DNA of 64,000 nucleotides from Castellaniella sp040276065 (GCF_040276065.1 NZ_JBELOI010000004.1:1-64000), one strand, 5' to 3'; positions 43,432 to 53,620 are shown, numbered from the stretch's first letter. Notes: a model not told the origin generated them from the letters alone. Program-made: numbers and translations.

Positions 43432-43992
43432 TCAGACCGTCATGATCTCGGCTTCTTTTTGGCTGACGAGCTTGTCGAGCTCGGCAACATAGCGGTCGGT
43501 GAGCTTTTGCACCTCGTCCTGGCTGCGGCGCTCGTCGTCCTCGGAGATTTCCTTGTCCTTGACGAGCTTCTTGAGGGCCTCGTTGGCCTCGCGGCGCAGG
43601 TTGCGCACGGCGACCTTGGCATCCTCGCCCTCGCCGCGCACGACCTTGGTGAGATCGCGGCGCCGCTCCTCGGTGAGCGCGGGCATCGGCACGCGGATGT
43701 TGTCGCCCATGGCGATCGGGTTGAGCCCGAGATCGGACTCGCGGATCGCCTTTTCGACCGCACCCGCCATCGGCTTTTCCCAGACCTGGACGCTGATGGT
43801 GCGCGCATCGATCAAATTCACATTGGCCACCTGGCTGATGGGCACCGGTGACCCGTAGTACTCGACCAGCACGTGATCGAGGATCCCGGTATGGGCGCGC
43901 CCCGTGCGAATCTTGGACAAGCCGGCCTTGAACGCGTCGATGGTCTTGGCCATGCGCGCATCGGCGGAACTACGGATTTCGGATAAGCTCAT
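43432..43992 (-). CDS. frr: ribosome recycling factor
   Basis: A 186-residue factor that, with EF-G, splits ribosomes after termination. The whole length matches RRF, for example MAKTIDAFKAGLSKIRTGRA near the start and GEDAKVAVRNLRREAN in the hinge region. AAGGAG precedes the ATG, nine bases after pyrH. Confidence 0.97.
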   Translation of the reverse strand: MSLSEIRSSADARMAKTIDAFKAGLSKIRTGRAHTGILDHVLVEYYGSPVPISQVANVNLIDARTISVQVWEKPMAGAVEKAIRESDLGLNPIAMGDNIRVPMPALTEERRRDLTKVVRGEGEDAKVAVRNLRREANEALKKLVKDKEISEDDERRSQDEVQKLTDRYVAELDKLVSQKEAEIMTV

Positions 43993-44001
43993 GATGACTC
44001 C

Positions 44002-44718
44002 TTAGACCTGGACCAGGGTGCCTTCGTCCTCGCCGCAGACGACTCGCCGCAGCGCCCCCGGTTTATTGATCGAAAAGACCCTGATGGGCAGCTTCTGGTC
44101 GCGGCACAGCGCGAACGCCGTGGCGTCCATGACCTCGAGGCGCCGGACGATCGCCTCGTCGAAGCTGATGCTCGAGTAGCGCGTGGCGCTGGGGTCCTTG
44201 TTGGGGTCGGCGCTGTAGATGCCGTCCACCTTGGTGGCCTTCAGGACGACCTCGGCGCCGATCTCGGCGCCGCGCAGGGCCGCCGCGGTATCGGTGGTAA
44301 AGAACGGGTTGCCCGTGCCGGCGGCAAAGACCACGACCTTGCCCTCTTCGAGGTAGCGCAAGGCCTTGGGACGGATGTAGCGTTCCACCACCTGATCGAT
44401 GTTGAGGGCGGACTGGACCCGCGTCTCGACGCCGTGATTCTTGAGGGCGTCCTGCAGGGCCAGACCGTTCATGACGGTCGCCAGCATCCCCATGTAGTCG
44501 GCCGTCGCGCGGTCCATGCCTTGCGCGCCCGGCGCCACGCCGCGAAAGATATTGCCGCCGCCGATCACCACCGCGAGCTGCACGCCCAGCGACACGATGC
44601 CATGGATTTCCTCGGTTATGCGCAAAATGGTGGCGCGATTGATGCCGTAGGGGTCGCTGCCCATCAGGGCTTCGCCAGAAAGCTTGAGCAGCACGCGCCG
44701 ATAGGCGGGATTCGACAT
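44002..44718 (-). CDS. pyrH: UMP kinase
   Basis: A 238-residue hexameric kinase that forms UDP from UMP. It shows RVLLKLSGEALMG, VVIGGGNIFRG, FAAGTGNPFFTTDTAAALRG and KATKVDGIYSADP, all typical of bacterial UMP kinases. The start at 44718 is the first family residue; the long open frame before it is a shadow of tsf. It lies between tsf and frr. Confidence 0.97.
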   Translation of the reverse strand: MSNPAYRRVLLKLSGEALMGSDPYGINRATILRITEEIHGIVSLGVQLAVVIGGGNIFRGVAPGAQGMDRATADYMGMLATVMNGLALQDALKNHGVETRVQSALNIDQVVERYIRPKALRYLEEGKVVVFAAGTGNPFFTTDTAAALRGAEIGAEVVLKATKVDGIYSADPNKDPSATRYSSISFDEAIVRRLEVMDATAFALCRDQKLPIRVFSINKPGALRRVVCGEDEGTLVQV

Positions 44719-44885
44719 GGACCTGGTTCCCGGAAAAATGAATTGAAAGGATGCGCTTTGCAGTGCCGCGCCCCGGGAACCCGCCGCCGGTTCGAGCGTG
44801 ACGGGCTCGCGTGCTGGGCGCGATACTGGACCGATATGGCATCGCGCGGGCCGCGCGATGCCATCGTACCTGAAATTGACGCGGA

Positions 44886-45761
44886 TCAGGAGCCGCTGGC
44901 GGCAGCAGCCACTTCGGCAGCGAAATCGGTCGATTTCTTTTCGATGCCTTCGCCGACCACGAACAAGGCATAGCGATTGATGCGCGCGCCTTTTTCCTTG
45001 AGCATCTGCTCGACGGACTGTTTGTCGTTCTTGACGAAGGGCTGCGACAGCAGCGTGACTTCTTTGAGGTACTTTTGCACCGCGCCTTCGACCATCTTGG
45101 TGACGATCTCGGCGGGCTTGCCAGATTCGGCGGCCTTTTGCTCGGCCACGGAACGCTCGGCGGCGATGTCCTCGGGGGATACGCCGCTGGCGTCCAGGGC
45201 GCGCGGCTTGGTGGCCGCGATGTGCATCGCCACGTCCTTGCCCGTATCGTCGCCGCCGGCGAAGTCGACCAGCACGCCGATCTTGCCGCCGTGAACATAG
45301 CTCGACAGGCCGTCGCCGGTTTCGAACCGCTGGAAGCGGCGCACCGAAATGTTTTCGCCGATCTTGCCGATCAGGGCCGAGCGCGTGGATTCGACCGTGC
45401 CCTCGCCCATCGCCAGGGCGTTCAGCGCCTGGACGTCGGCCGGGGCGCGTTCCGCCGCCAGCGCTGCGAGCTGGTTCACGAAACCGATGAAATCCTCGTT
45501 CTTGGCCACGAAATCGGTCTCGCAGTTGACCTCGATCACGGCGCCGACCTTGGCGCCGGCGGCGATGTGCACGCCGATCAGTCCCTCGGCGGTCACGCGG
45601 CTGGCGGCCTTGCTGGCCTTGCTGCCGAGCTTGACGCGCAGCAGTTCCTCGGCACGCGCCATGTCGCCGTCGGCCTCGGTCAGGGCCTTCTTGCATTCCA
45701 TCATGGGGGCATCGGTCTTTTCACGCAGTTCCTTGACCATCGATGCGGTGATTTGTGCCAT
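44886..45761 (-). CDS. tsf: elongation factor Ts
   Basis: A 291-residue nucleotide exchange factor for EF-Tu. The N-terminal UBA-like domain is followed by the TDAPMMECKKALTEADGD signature and two dimerisation core repeats. GGAGA precedes the ATG at 45761, 19 bases after rpsB. Confidence 0.97.
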   Translation of the reverse strand: MAQITASMVKELREKTDAPMMECKKALTEADGDMARAEELLRVKLGSKASKAASRVTAEGLIGVHIAAGAKVGAVIEVNCETDFVAKNEDFIGFVNQLAALAAERAPADVQALNALAMGEGTVESTRSALIGKIGENISVRRFQRFETGDGLSSYVHGGKIGVLVDFAGGDDTGKDVAMHIAATKPRALDASGVSPEDIAAERSVAEQKAAESGKPAEIVTKMVEGAVQKYLKEVTLLSQPFVKNDKQSVEQMLKEKGARINRYALFVVGEGIEKKSTDFAAEVAAAASGS

Positions 45762-45780
45762 TTGCGATTCTCCGTATAGC

Positions 45781-46533
45781 TTATTCTTGATCCTGATCCT
45801 GCTCGATCTCGACGAATTCCTCGCCTTGGGCGAGCTCTTCGACCAGGCCGTTGATACTCTGCTCGCGGCCGGCCTGCACGGCATCGGCCATGCCGCGGGC
45901 ATACAGGGCGATCGCCTTGGCGGAGTCGTCGTTGCCGGGAATCACGTGATCAATACCCTCGGGCGAGTGGTTGGTGTCGACGACGCCCACCACGGGAATC
46001 CCCAGGGTGCGGGCCTCGGCGACGGCGATCTTGTGGTAGCCCACGTCAATGACGAACAGGGCGTCGGGCAAGGTGTTCATGTCCTTGATGCCGCCGATCG
46101 ACTTGTTGAGCTTATCGAGCTCGCGCTCGAACATCAGGGCTTCTTTCTTGGTCATGTGCTCGGTGGCGCCTTCGGCCTGCTGAGCTTCCATGTCCTTGAG
46201 GCGCTTGATCGAGGTCTTGACAGTCTTGAAGTTGGTCATCATGCCGCCCAGCCAGCGGCTGTCGACGTAAGGCATGCCGCAGCGCTGGGCTTCGGCGGCG
46301 ACCAGCTCGCGCGCCGCGCGCTTGGTGCCCACGAACAGGATGCTGCCGCCGCGCGCCGCAACCTGGCGGACGAACTGGCTGGCCTCGAGGTATTTCTCGA
46401 CGGTTTTTTCCAGATTGACGATGTGGATCTTGTTGCGCTGGCCAAAGATGTACTCGGCCATCTTGGGGTTCCAGTAACGGGTCTGGTGGCCAAAGTGCAC
46501 ACCGGCTTCCAGCATTTCGCGCATGAGGGACAT
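45781..46533 (-). CDS. rpsB: 30S ribosomal protein S2
   Basis: A 250-residue ribosomal protein. MREMLEAGVHFGHQTRYWNPKM and the late GIPVVGVVDTNHSPEGIDHVIPGNDDS segment are diagnostic; the tail is acidic. GGAGA lies before the ATG. It heads the rpsB-tsf-pyrH-frr-uppS-cdsA-dxr-rseP-bamA run. The 244-base divergent region with map is GC-rich with short palindromes, including TGCCCGGGCA at 46606-46615. Confidence 0.97.
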   Translation of the reverse strand: MSLMREMLEAGVHFGHQTRYWNPKMAEYIFGQRNKIHIVNLEKTVEKYLEASQFVRQVAARGGSILFVGTKRAARELVAAEAQRCGMPYVDSRWLGGMMTNFKTVKTSIKRLKDMEAQQAEGATEHMTKKEALMFERELDKLNKSIGGIKDMNTLPDALFVIDVGYHKIAVAEARTLGIPVVGVVDTNHSPEGIDHVIPGNDDSAKAIALYARGMADAVQAGREQSINGLVEELAQGEEFVEIEQDQDQE

Positions 46534-46736
46534 AGGATTCTCCTGAGGGTTGGGTCCTGTACATGGCCAGTATCCGGGACTAACATGGACGAGTCGGCTC
46601 GCCCCTGCCCGGGCACCCTTGGGTGGCCATGCACGCGATTTTCTTCGAGCCCTGCCCTAGGCCCAATCCTTCTAAGCCCATCCTTTCGGGCCTATCCTTG
46701 AACCCAAACCAAAGGCAAAGCAACTCGAAGTAAGCC

Positions 46737-46742
46737 TATAAT
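46737..46742 (+). promoter_or_regulatory. candidate -10 element for map
   Basis: A perfect TATAAT lies 36 bases before the map start. Nothing close to TTGACA sits 16-18 bases upstream, so activity is uncertain. Confidence 0.3.
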
Positions 46743-46777
46743 TCTACTATTCTTTCCACATCAACAGCAAGTTCCCC

Positions 46778-47593
46778 ATGAGCAAACCCATCACAGACCC
46801 CGCCGAACTCGATCAAATGCGCGCCGCCTGCCAGGCGGCGGCCAGCGTGCTCGATTACCTGGCACCACATGTGCGCGCCGGGGTCACGACGGGGGACCTG
46901 GACCGCCTGTGCCTGGATTACATCGCCAACGAGCTGCGCGTCGAGTCCGCCACGGTGGGCTACGCCCCGCCCGGCTACCCCCCTTTTCCGGGCTCGATCT
47001 GCACCTCGGTCAACCACGTGATCTGCCACGGCATCCCCGGCGACAAAGTCCTCAAGAACGGCGACATCATGAACATTGACGTCACCGTGATCAAGGACGG
47101 CTGGTTTGGCGACACCAGCCGCATGTACTGCGTGGGCGAGCCCTCCATCCTGGCGCGCCGCCTGATCGACAACACGTACGAATGCATGTGGCTGGGCATC
47201 GAGCAGGTGCGTCCGGGCGCGACGCTGGGCGACATCGGCCACGCCATCCAAAAACACGCCGAGGCTGCGGGCTTTTCGGTGGTGCGCGAATACTGCGGCC
47301 ACGGCGTGGGGCGCAAGTTCCACCAAGACCCGCAGGTCCTGCACTATGGCAAACAAGGTACCGGACTGCGCCTCGAGCCCGGCATGATCTTCACCATCGA
47401 ACCCATGATCAATGCGGGCCGGCGCGAGATTCGCACTCTGGCCGATGGCTGGACGGTCGTCACGCGCGACCACAGCCTCTCGGCACAATGGGAACACAGC
47501 ATTCTGGTGACCGACGCCGGTTACGAGGTCCTCACCGTGTCGCCGGGCATGCCGCAGCCGCCCGCGTTCGCCAAGGCGGCTCAAGCCGCATGA
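46778..47593 (+). CDS. map: type I methionine aminopeptidase
   Basis: A 271-residue metalloprotease removing the starting methionine from new proteins. Metal-binding residues are in NIDVTVIKDGWFGDTSRM, YCGHGVGRKFHQDP, GMIFTIEPMIN and the C-terminal QWEHSILVT. It is divergent from rpsB, and its stop overlaps the glnD start (ATGA). Confidence 0.96.
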   Translation: MSKPITDPAELDQMRAACQAAASVLDYLAPHVRAGVTTGDLDRLCLDYIANELRVESATVGYAPPGYPPFPGSICTSVNHVICHGIPGDKVLKNGDIMNIDVTVIKDGWFGDTSRMYCVGEPSILARRLIDNTYECMWLGIEQVRPGATLGDIGHAIQKHAEAAGFSVVREYCGHGVGRKFHQDPQVLHYGKQGTGLRLEPGMIFTIEPMINAGRREIRTLADGWTVVTRDHSLSAQWEHSILVTDAGYEVLTVSPGMPQPPAFAKAAQAA

Positions 47594-50190
47594 ATCCCGG
47601 GCACGTGGGGCTTGTCGCCCTGCGCGCACGCCACACCGAGTTGCGCGCGCAGGCCGTCGCGGCCTACCGCAAGCACCTGCGCGCCGAAGCCCTGCTGAGT
47701 GCCTTGCGGCGCATCGCCGACGAGCTGCTGGACGAGCTCACGCGGCTCTTTCCGATCCCCGAAGGGGCGGCGCTCGCCGCCGTGGGCGGCTACGGGCGCG
47801 GCGAGCTCTATCCGCACTCCGACATCGACATCCTGATCCTGCTCGAACGCGCGCCCGACGCGCCCGAACGCGACCGGATCGAGGCGCTGATCGCTGCCAT
47901 GTGGGACGTCGGGCTCGAGCCCGGCCACAGCGTGCGCACGCTCGAGGAATGCCGAGACGAGGCCGCGGGCGACATCACCGTGCAGACCTCCCTGCTGGAG
48001 GCGCGTCGGCTCACCGGCAGCAAGACCCTGTTTGGCCGCCTGCAGGACCAGATGCACGCCGATCTGGATCCCCAGGCATTTTTCCTTGCCAAGCGTGCCG
48101 AAATGCAGCAGCGCCACGCGCGACACCAGGACACGCCCTACGCCCTGGAGCCCAACTGCAAGGAGGCCCCGGGCGGCCTGCGTGACTTGCAGGTACTGCT
48201 GTGGCTGGCGCGCGCCGCGGGGCTGGGGTCGAGCTGGCCGCAAGTGGCCCGCACCGACCTGCTGACCGCGGCCGAGTTCCGGGCACTGCGCCGCGCCGAG
48301 CTGGCCTTCAAGCGCCTGCGCGTGGAGTTGCATCTGCTGACGGGCCGGCGTGAGGATCGCGTGCTCTTTGATCTGCAGCCACAACTGGCAACGCTCTACG
48401 GTTTCGAACCACAGGCCAACCGCCTGGCCAGCGAACTGCTGATGCAGCGCTACTACTGGGCCGCCCGCGTGGTCTGCCAGATGAACCGGCTGCTGATGCA
48501 GAGTCTCGAGGAAACCATCTTCCCCCAACCTCCCGCGGCCGCCCAAGCCATCGACGAGCACTTCTGCGTCCGCCGCCAGCGACTGTGCCTGGTGCGCGAG
48601 GACGGCTTCGAGCGCAATCCTGCCCTGCTGCTGCGCGTCTTTCTCGTGATGCAGGAGCACCCCGAGCTGCAAGGCATGTCGGCAAGCCTGCTGCGCGCGA
48701 TCTGGCATGCGCGGCGCCTGATTGACAAACAGTTCCGCGAAAACCCGGTCAATCGCCACCAATTCATCCAGATCCTCAGGCAGCCCCGCGGCATCGTGCA
48801 CGCGCTGCGCGACATGACGATGCTCAACATCCTGCCGCGCTACCTGCCCGTATTTCGGCGCATCGTGGGGCAGATGCAGCACGATCTGTTCCACGTCTAC
48901 ACGGTGGACCAGCATATTTTGACGGTCGTGCGCAACCTGCGCCGCTTCACCATGCCCGAGCATGCGCAGGAATACCCCTTGGCGAGCCAGCTTATTGCCG
49001 ATCTGGACCGGCACTGGTTGCTGTATATCGCGGCGCTGTTTCACGATATCGCCAAGGGCCGCGGCGGCGATCACTCGGCCCTGGGGGCCTCCGAGGTGCG
49101 CAAGTTCGCCATCGCCCATAGCTTGGGCTCAGAGGACACGAACCTGCTGGAATTCCTCGTGCGCGAGCACTTGACCATGTCCCAGGTGGCCCAAAAACGC
49201 GACCTGAGCGACCCCCAGGTGATCCACGACTTCGCCATCCGCGTGGGTTCGCAGCGCGCCCTGGCGGCGCTGTACCTGTTGACCGTGGCCGACATCCGCG
49301 GCACCAGCCCCAAGGTCTGGAACGCCTGGAAGGGCAAGCTGCTCGAGAGCCTGTACCACCAGACCCTGGCGGCACTGGGGGGCGAGCGGCCGGACACCCA
49401 TACCATCCTGACCCAGCGCAAGGAAGCCGCGGCGGCCGAGATCCGGCGCATGGGCCTGCGCGACGAGAGCCGGGACGCATTCTGGTCTCAGCTCGATGTC
49501 GCCTATTTCCTGCGCCACGACGCCAACGAAATCGCCTGGCACACGCGACACCTGTACCACCGCGGCGAAGGCGCCGAGCCGGTGGTGAAGGCCCGCGTGG
49601 TCGGCCAGAACGAAGCGCTGCAGATTCTCGCCTACGCGCCGGACCGCGACGACCTGTTCGTGACGATCTGCGCGTATTTCGACACCCACGGACTGAGCGT
49701 GCAGGACGCGCGCATCCACACCACACACCAGGGCTGGGCGCTGGACAGTTTCATCGTCCTGCTGCCCGACCACGAAAAGGACTACCGCTCGCATGCCACG
49801 CTGGTCGAGCACGAGCTGCGCGATGAGTTGGCCGGCGCCGGGATCCGGCGCCCGGGGCGCCGGGCGGCCGGGATGCCGGGGTCACGCCGCTCGCGCGCAT
49901 TTCCCATCATGCCCAGCGTCACCCTGCAGGCCGACGAGAATCATCGCAGCTGGCGCCTGCAGGTGACCACGGCCGATCGCGTCGGCCTGCTGCACGATCT
50001 GGCTCAAGTCTTTGCCCGGCATGGAATCGACCTCAAGATGGCCAAGATCATGACACTGGGCGATCGGGTCGAGGACATTTTCATTCTCGAGGGCGAGGCA
50101 CTGGACCTTCCGCGGGGCCAGATGCGGTTCGAGCGCGATGTGTTGGACGTGCTGGGCGGCCAGGCGCCCCGGGCCGTGCCCGAGGTATAG
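47590..50190 (+). CDS. glnD: bifunctional uridylyltransferase/uridylyl-removing enzyme GlnD
   Basis: An 866-residue nitrogen sensor that adds UMP to PII proteins when glutamine is low and removes it when glutamine is high. The nucleotidyltransferase motif AVGGYGRGELYPHSDIDILIL lies near 60-80, the HD hydrolase motif AALFHDIAKGRGGDHS near 480-495, and two ACT domains that bind glutamine occupy the last ~190 residues. The ATG at 47590 overlaps the map stop by four bases. No glnB is in the window. Confidence 0.96.
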   Translation: MNPGHVGLVALRARHTELRAQAVAAYRKHLRAEALLSALRRIADELLDELTRLFPIPEGAALAAVGGYGRGELYPHSDIDILILLERAPDAPERDRIEALIAAMWDVGLEPGHSVRTLEECRDEAAGDITVQTSLLEARRLTGSKTLFGRLQDQMHADLDPQAFFLAKRAEMQQRHARHQDTPYALEPNCKEAPGGLRDLQVLLWLARAAGLGSSWPQVARTDLLTAAEFRALRRAELAFKRLRVELHLLTGRREDRVLFDLQPQLATLYGFEPQANRLASELLMQRYYWAARVVCQMNRLLMQSLEETIFPQPPAAAQAIDEHFCVRRQRLCLVREDGFERNPALLLRVFLVMQEHPELQGMSASLLRAIWHARRLIDKQFRENPVNRHQFIQILRQPRGIVHALRDMTMLNILPRYLPVFRRIVGQMQHDLFHVYTVDQHILTVVRNLRRFTMPEHAQEYPLASQLIADLDRHWLLYIAALFHDIAKGRGGDHSALGASEVRKFAIAHSLGSEDTNLLEFLVREHLTMSQVAQKRDLSDPQVIHDFAIRVGSQRALAALYLLTVADIRGTSPKVWNAWKGKLLESLYHQTLAALGGERPDTHTILTQRKEAAAAEIRRMGLRDESRDAFWSQLDVAYFLRHDANEIAWHTRHLYHRGEGAEPVVKARVVGQNEALQILAYAPDRDDLFVTICAYFDTHGLSVQDARIHTTHQGWALDSFIVLLPDHEKDYRSHATLVEHELRDELAGAGIRRPGRRAAGMPGSRRSRAFPIMPSVTLQADENHRSWRLQVTTADRVGLLHDLAQVFARHGIDLKMAKIMTLGDRVEDIFILEGEALDLPRGQMRFERDVLDVLGGQAPRAVPEV

Positions 50191-50224
50191 TTTCTCCACA
50201 TTCGAAATTGCTTCTCAGGCCGAA

Positions 50225-50713
50225 ATGAAAACATTCTCCACCGAGCATATTCTGCGCAGCATCGCCTTGCTGTGCCTCGCGGGCGTGGGCGTCGCCCTGG
50301 TCTCGCAATACGGGTTCGACATGCAGCCCTGCGCCTGGTGCGTGCTGCAGCGCCTGATCCTGTTGGCGATCGCGGCCGTCTGCGGCCTGGCGACGGCGGG
50401 CTGGCGCTCGGCCCGCATCCACGTCCTCGGCGCCGCGCTCGCGGCTATCCTGGCGGTCTGCGGGATGCTGGCCGCCTGGTATCAATATACGGTCGCGGCG
50501 CACATGTTTTCCTGCGACCAGACCTTCGCCGACAAATTCGTCGCCGGCAGCGGACTGGACGCCGCCCTGCCCTGGTTGTTCGGGATTTACGCGAGTTGCA
50601 TGGACGCGCGCGTCAGCGTGCTGGGAATCGAGTATGCGCTCTGGGCCCTGGGCCTGTTCGCCTTATGCCTGGCGCTGGCGGTATGGGTCCTGCTACGGGC
50701 CCGCAGCCGATAG
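50225..50713 (+). CDS. dsbB: disulfide bond formation protein B
   Basis: A 162-residue inner-membrane protein that reoxidises DsbA and passes electrons to quinone. Four hydrophobic segments and both redox pairs are present: C36-C39 in PCAWC and C97/C125 in FSCDQTF and YASCMDA. The start at 50225 follows glnD by 34 bases. No dsbA is adjacent. Confidence 0.93.
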   Translation: MKTFSTEHILRSIALLCLAGVGVALVSQYGFDMQPCAWCVLQRLILLAIAAVCGLATAGWRSARIHVLGAALAAILAVCGMLAAWYQYTVAAHMFSCDQTFADKFVAGSGLDAALPWLFGIYASCMDARVSVLGIEYALWALGLFALCLALAVWVLLRARSR

Positions 50714-50749
50714 CGCGGCATTGCGCCCGGTCAAAGGCGGCCCGCTGGA

Positions 50750-52252
50750 TCATGCCTCGTCGCCGTCGGCGGCCATCGCGCCTGAGCGCACCGCTCCGCC
50801 GCGACTGAGGCTCAACCGCTCGAGGTAGGCGGCATCGATGTCGCCGGTGATGTATTCGCCGTTGAAGCACGAGGACTCGAACCGGCGCATCGCCGGATTC
50901 AAGTCGCGCAGGGACTGTTCAAGATCCTCGAGCGCCTGGTAGACCAGTCCATCGGCACCGATCTCGCGGGCCACCTGCTCGGTGTCGCGACCCGTGGCGA
51001 TCAACTCGGCCTGAGTCGGCATATCGATGCCGTAGACGTTCGGGTAGCGCACCGCTGGGGCCGCCGAGGCGAAGAACACCTTGCGCGCGCCGGCGGCGCG
51101 CGCCATGTCGACGATTTCCCGGCTGGTGGTGCCTCGCACGATGGAGTCATCCACCAGCAGGACGTTCTTGCCGCGGAATTCGAGGTCGATGGCGCTGAGC
51201 TTCTGGCGCACGGATTTCTTGCGCACGGCCTGGCCGGGCATGATGAAGGTGCGGCCCACGTAGCGGTTCTTGATGAAACCCTCGCGATAACAAAGGTTCA
51301 GCCGCGCCGCGAGCTGCATGGCCGAAGGCCGCGAGGAATCGGGAATCGGCATGACGACGTCGATATCGCCCAGCCGCAGAGACTTGGCCACGTTGTCGGC
51401 CAGGTATTCCCCCATGTGCAGGCGGGCGTCATAGATCGAGACGCCGTCCATCACTGAATCGGGGCGGGCAAAGTACACGTACTCGAACACGCAGGGCGTG
51501 TGCTCGCGATCGTCCCCGGCGCAGCCCTGCCTGCTGAGGCGGCCATCCTCGGTGATGACGACGGCCTCGCCCGGGGCGACGTCGCGCACCAGATTGAAGC
51601 CGCAGCCGGTGAGGGCCACGGATTCGGAGGCCAGCATCCATTCCGTCCCTGCCCCGCCGTCGTGGCGGCCCAGGCACAAGGGCCGGATGCCGTGAGGGTC
51701 CCGGAACGCGACCAGGCCGAAGCTTGAGATATGCGCGATCACCGCATACGCCCCCTTGGCTCGCCGGTGCACGGCGCGCACCGCCTCGAACACCGCGTGC
51801 TCGTCCAGGGTCACACCGTTGGATGCCTGCTGCAGCTCGTGCGCGAAGACGTTGAGTAGCACCTCGGAATCGGAATTGGTGTTGATGTGCCGCCGGTCGT
51901 GCTTGAACAGCGCCTCGCGCAATTCGCGCCAGTTGGTCAGGTTGCCGTTGTGCACGAAGGTGATGCCGAACGGCGCGTTCACATAAAAGGGCTGCGCCTC
52001 GTCCACGCTGGCGCTCGAGCCCGCCGTCGGGTAGCGCACCTGTCCCAGTCCGCTGTTGCCGGGCAGCGAACGCATGTTACGCGTGCGAAAGACATCGCGC
52101 ACCAGGCCATGCGCCTTGTGCATGCTGAAGAACTGCTCGTGGGCGGTGGCGATGCCCGCCGCGTCCTGGCCGCGATGCTGCAGCAGCAGCAAGCTGTCAT
52201 AGATCAGTTGGTTGACCGGACTCTGCCCCATCACGCCCACGATTCCGCACAT
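50750..52252 (-). CDS. purF: amidophosphoribosyltransferase
   Basis: A 500-residue enzyme of the first step of purine synthesis. The nucleophile is C2 of MCGIVGVMG in the N-terminal glutaminase domain, and the phosphoribosyltransferase loop is VLLVDDSIVRGTTSREIV. It lies 15 bases after cvpA, completing the folC-dedD-cvpA-purF order also found in E. coli. Confidence 0.96.
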   Translation of the reverse strand: MCGIVGVMGQSPVNQLIYDSLLLLQHRGQDAAGIATAHEQFFSMHKAHGLVRDVFRTRNMRSLPGNSGLGQVRYPTAGSSASVDEAQPFYVNAPFGITFVHNGNLTNWRELREALFKHDRRHINTNSDSEVLLNVFAHELQQASNGVTLDEHAVFEAVRAVHRRAKGAYAVIAHISSFGLVAFRDPHGIRPLCLGRHDGGAGTEWMLASESVALTGCGFNLVRDVAPGEAVVITEDGRLSRQGCAGDDREHTPCVFEYVYFARPDSVMDGVSIYDARLHMGEYLADNVAKSLRLGDIDVVMPIPDSSRPSAMQLAARLNLCYREGFIKNRYVGRTFIMPGQAVRKKSVRQKLSAIDLEFRGKNVLLVDDSIVRGTTSREIVDMARAAGARKVFFASAAPAVRYPNVYGIDMPTQAELIATGRDTEQVAREIGADGLVYQALEDLEQSLRDLNPAMRRFESSCFNGEYITGDIDAAYLERLSLSRGGAVRSGAMAADGDEA

Positions 52253-52267
52253 GTTCCGTCTTTCGCC

Positions 52268-52756
52268 TCAGTAGGGAAGCCACTGTGCCAGGGATGGCGG
52301 CAGCAGCGATTTGATTTGCTGGAACCCCCGCACGGCGGCCGCTGACGTCCGCGCCTCCTGCCACCAGGGTTCGCGCGGCAGTTCGGTGTATCCCGCCAAG
52401 CCCACGAGCGCGAGGACGATGAGCAGCCCGCGCACGGTGCCAAAAACGGCTCCCAGGCCATGGTCGGCCGGCGTCAAGCCGGTGCGATCCAGCAGCGCGC
52501 CCAAGGCGATGTTCAGCAGGCCGATGAGCATCAGGGCGATGAGAAACATCGCGCCGTATGCGGCAATCGTGCGCAACAGGCCGTTCTCGATGTATTGCAC
52601 CAGCCAGCCCGACAGGCCGGGCCCCCACCAGATCGATGAAATGAAAGCGACGACATAGGCGATCAGGGACAGGATTTCGCGCACGAAGCCGCGCATCAGG
52701 CCGATCAACGCCGACAGCACCAGTACGGCGATCGCGATGTAGTCGAAGCTGGTCAC
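52268..52756 (-). CDS. cvpA: CvpA-family inner-membrane protein
   Basis: A 162-residue membrane protein with four hydrophobic segments. FDYIAIAVLVLSALIGLMRGFVREILSL is typical of CvpA, which is needed for colicin V production in E. coli and for envelope stress tolerance. It begins at GTG, overlapping the dedD stop (GTGA). Confidence 0.92.
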   Translation of the reverse strand: MTSFDYIAIAVLVLSALIGLMRGFVREILSLIAYVVAFISSIWWGPGLSGWLVQYIENGLLRTIAAYGAMFLIALMLIGLLNIALGALLDRTGLTPADHGLGAVFGTVRGLLIVLALVGLAGYTELPREPWWQEARTSAAAVRGFQQIKSLLPPSLAQWLPY

Positions 52757-53571
52757 TTGCCGGAGATCAGGCCGTTCTGGTAGCCCAGCGCCCGCAGCCG
52801 CGTCTGGGCCGCCTGGGCCGCCTCATGAGTCGGGAAGGGTCCGACACGCAGCCGGTAGACGGTCTTGTCGCCGGACTGGCCCCGCTCGACATAGGCATTG
52901 GTCACCCCGGATTCGATCAGGCCGTCGCGCCGCTGGCGGGCGTCCTGCTCGGTCGTGTAGGCGGCCACCTGCAGGATAAAGCTGCCTTGGGCCTTGGGGG
53001 GATTGACGGGCCGCTGGGCCTTGCCACCGGTGTCTGCCGGCATCTTGCCGGCGAGCAGGGCCAAGGCGACCGAGCCATCGTCGGTGCGTTCGCTGCCCGG
53101 ACCGGGTTTGGGCGGCGGCGCGGCGGGCCGCGCCTCGGATGCGGCCGGAGGCCGTGACGCCTCGGCGATCTTGTCGGCCTCCTGGGCCGGCTGCCCGGCG
53201 GGCTCGGTGGATTCAGGGGGTGTGGCGGGCTCGGCGGGCGTCTGGGCCTGGGTGGCCTCAGTGGCCGGCGCGGTCTCGGCGGCATCCCCTTCGGTGGCCT
53301 GGCCAGCGTCGGCCGACAAATCCTGGCCGGGGGCGGTGACCAGGCCAGAGGAGCTTGCCGGCACGACGATGGGTTCGCGCGGCTCCAGCTCGGGCGGTGC
53401 ATCAAACAGCGGCGGCACGACGATGACGGCCGCCAGCACCAGGGCCAGGGCGCCGATCAGGCGACGCCTCGCCTTGTTGCGTAGTTCCTTGAGTTGGGCT
53501 TCGCTGGAGCCTGCGCCACGGGCTGAAGTCCGTCGCTCGGAGGCTGAATCCGTGGCTTTCCGAAAAAACAT
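52753..53571 (-). CDS. dedD: DedD-like SPOR-domain protein
   Basis: A 272-residue protein with a short cytoplasmic N-terminus, one membrane helix (about 38-55), a long proline- and alanine-rich linker (60-190) and a C-terminal SPOR domain (about 195-272: FILQVAAYTTEQDARQRRDGL to ALGYQNGLISGK). SPOR domains bind denuded peptidoglycan at the division site. The ATG at 53571 places the membrane helix near the start. Confidence 0.9.
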   Translation of the reverse strand: MFFRKATDSASERRTSARGAGSSEAQLKELRNKARRRLIGALALVLAAVIVVPPLFDAPPELEPREPIVVPASSSGLVTAPGQDLSADAGQATEGDAAETAPATEATQAQTPAEPATPPESTEPAGQPAQEADKIAEASRPPAASEARPAAPPPKPGPGSERTDDGSVALALLAGKMPADTGGKAQRPVNPPKAQGSFILQVAAYTTEQDARQRRDGLIESGVTNAYVERGQSGDKTVYRLRVGPFPTHEAAQAAQTRLRALGYQNGLISGK

Positions 53572-53620
53572 TGCGCTGAAACCCGTCTGGAGCGGGCCGG
53601 CCAGGGGCACCGCCCGATGA

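Noticed and set aside
47581..49119. 512-codon open frame opposite glnD
   Set aside because: Antisense shadow; glnD has all its catalytic motifs on the other strand.
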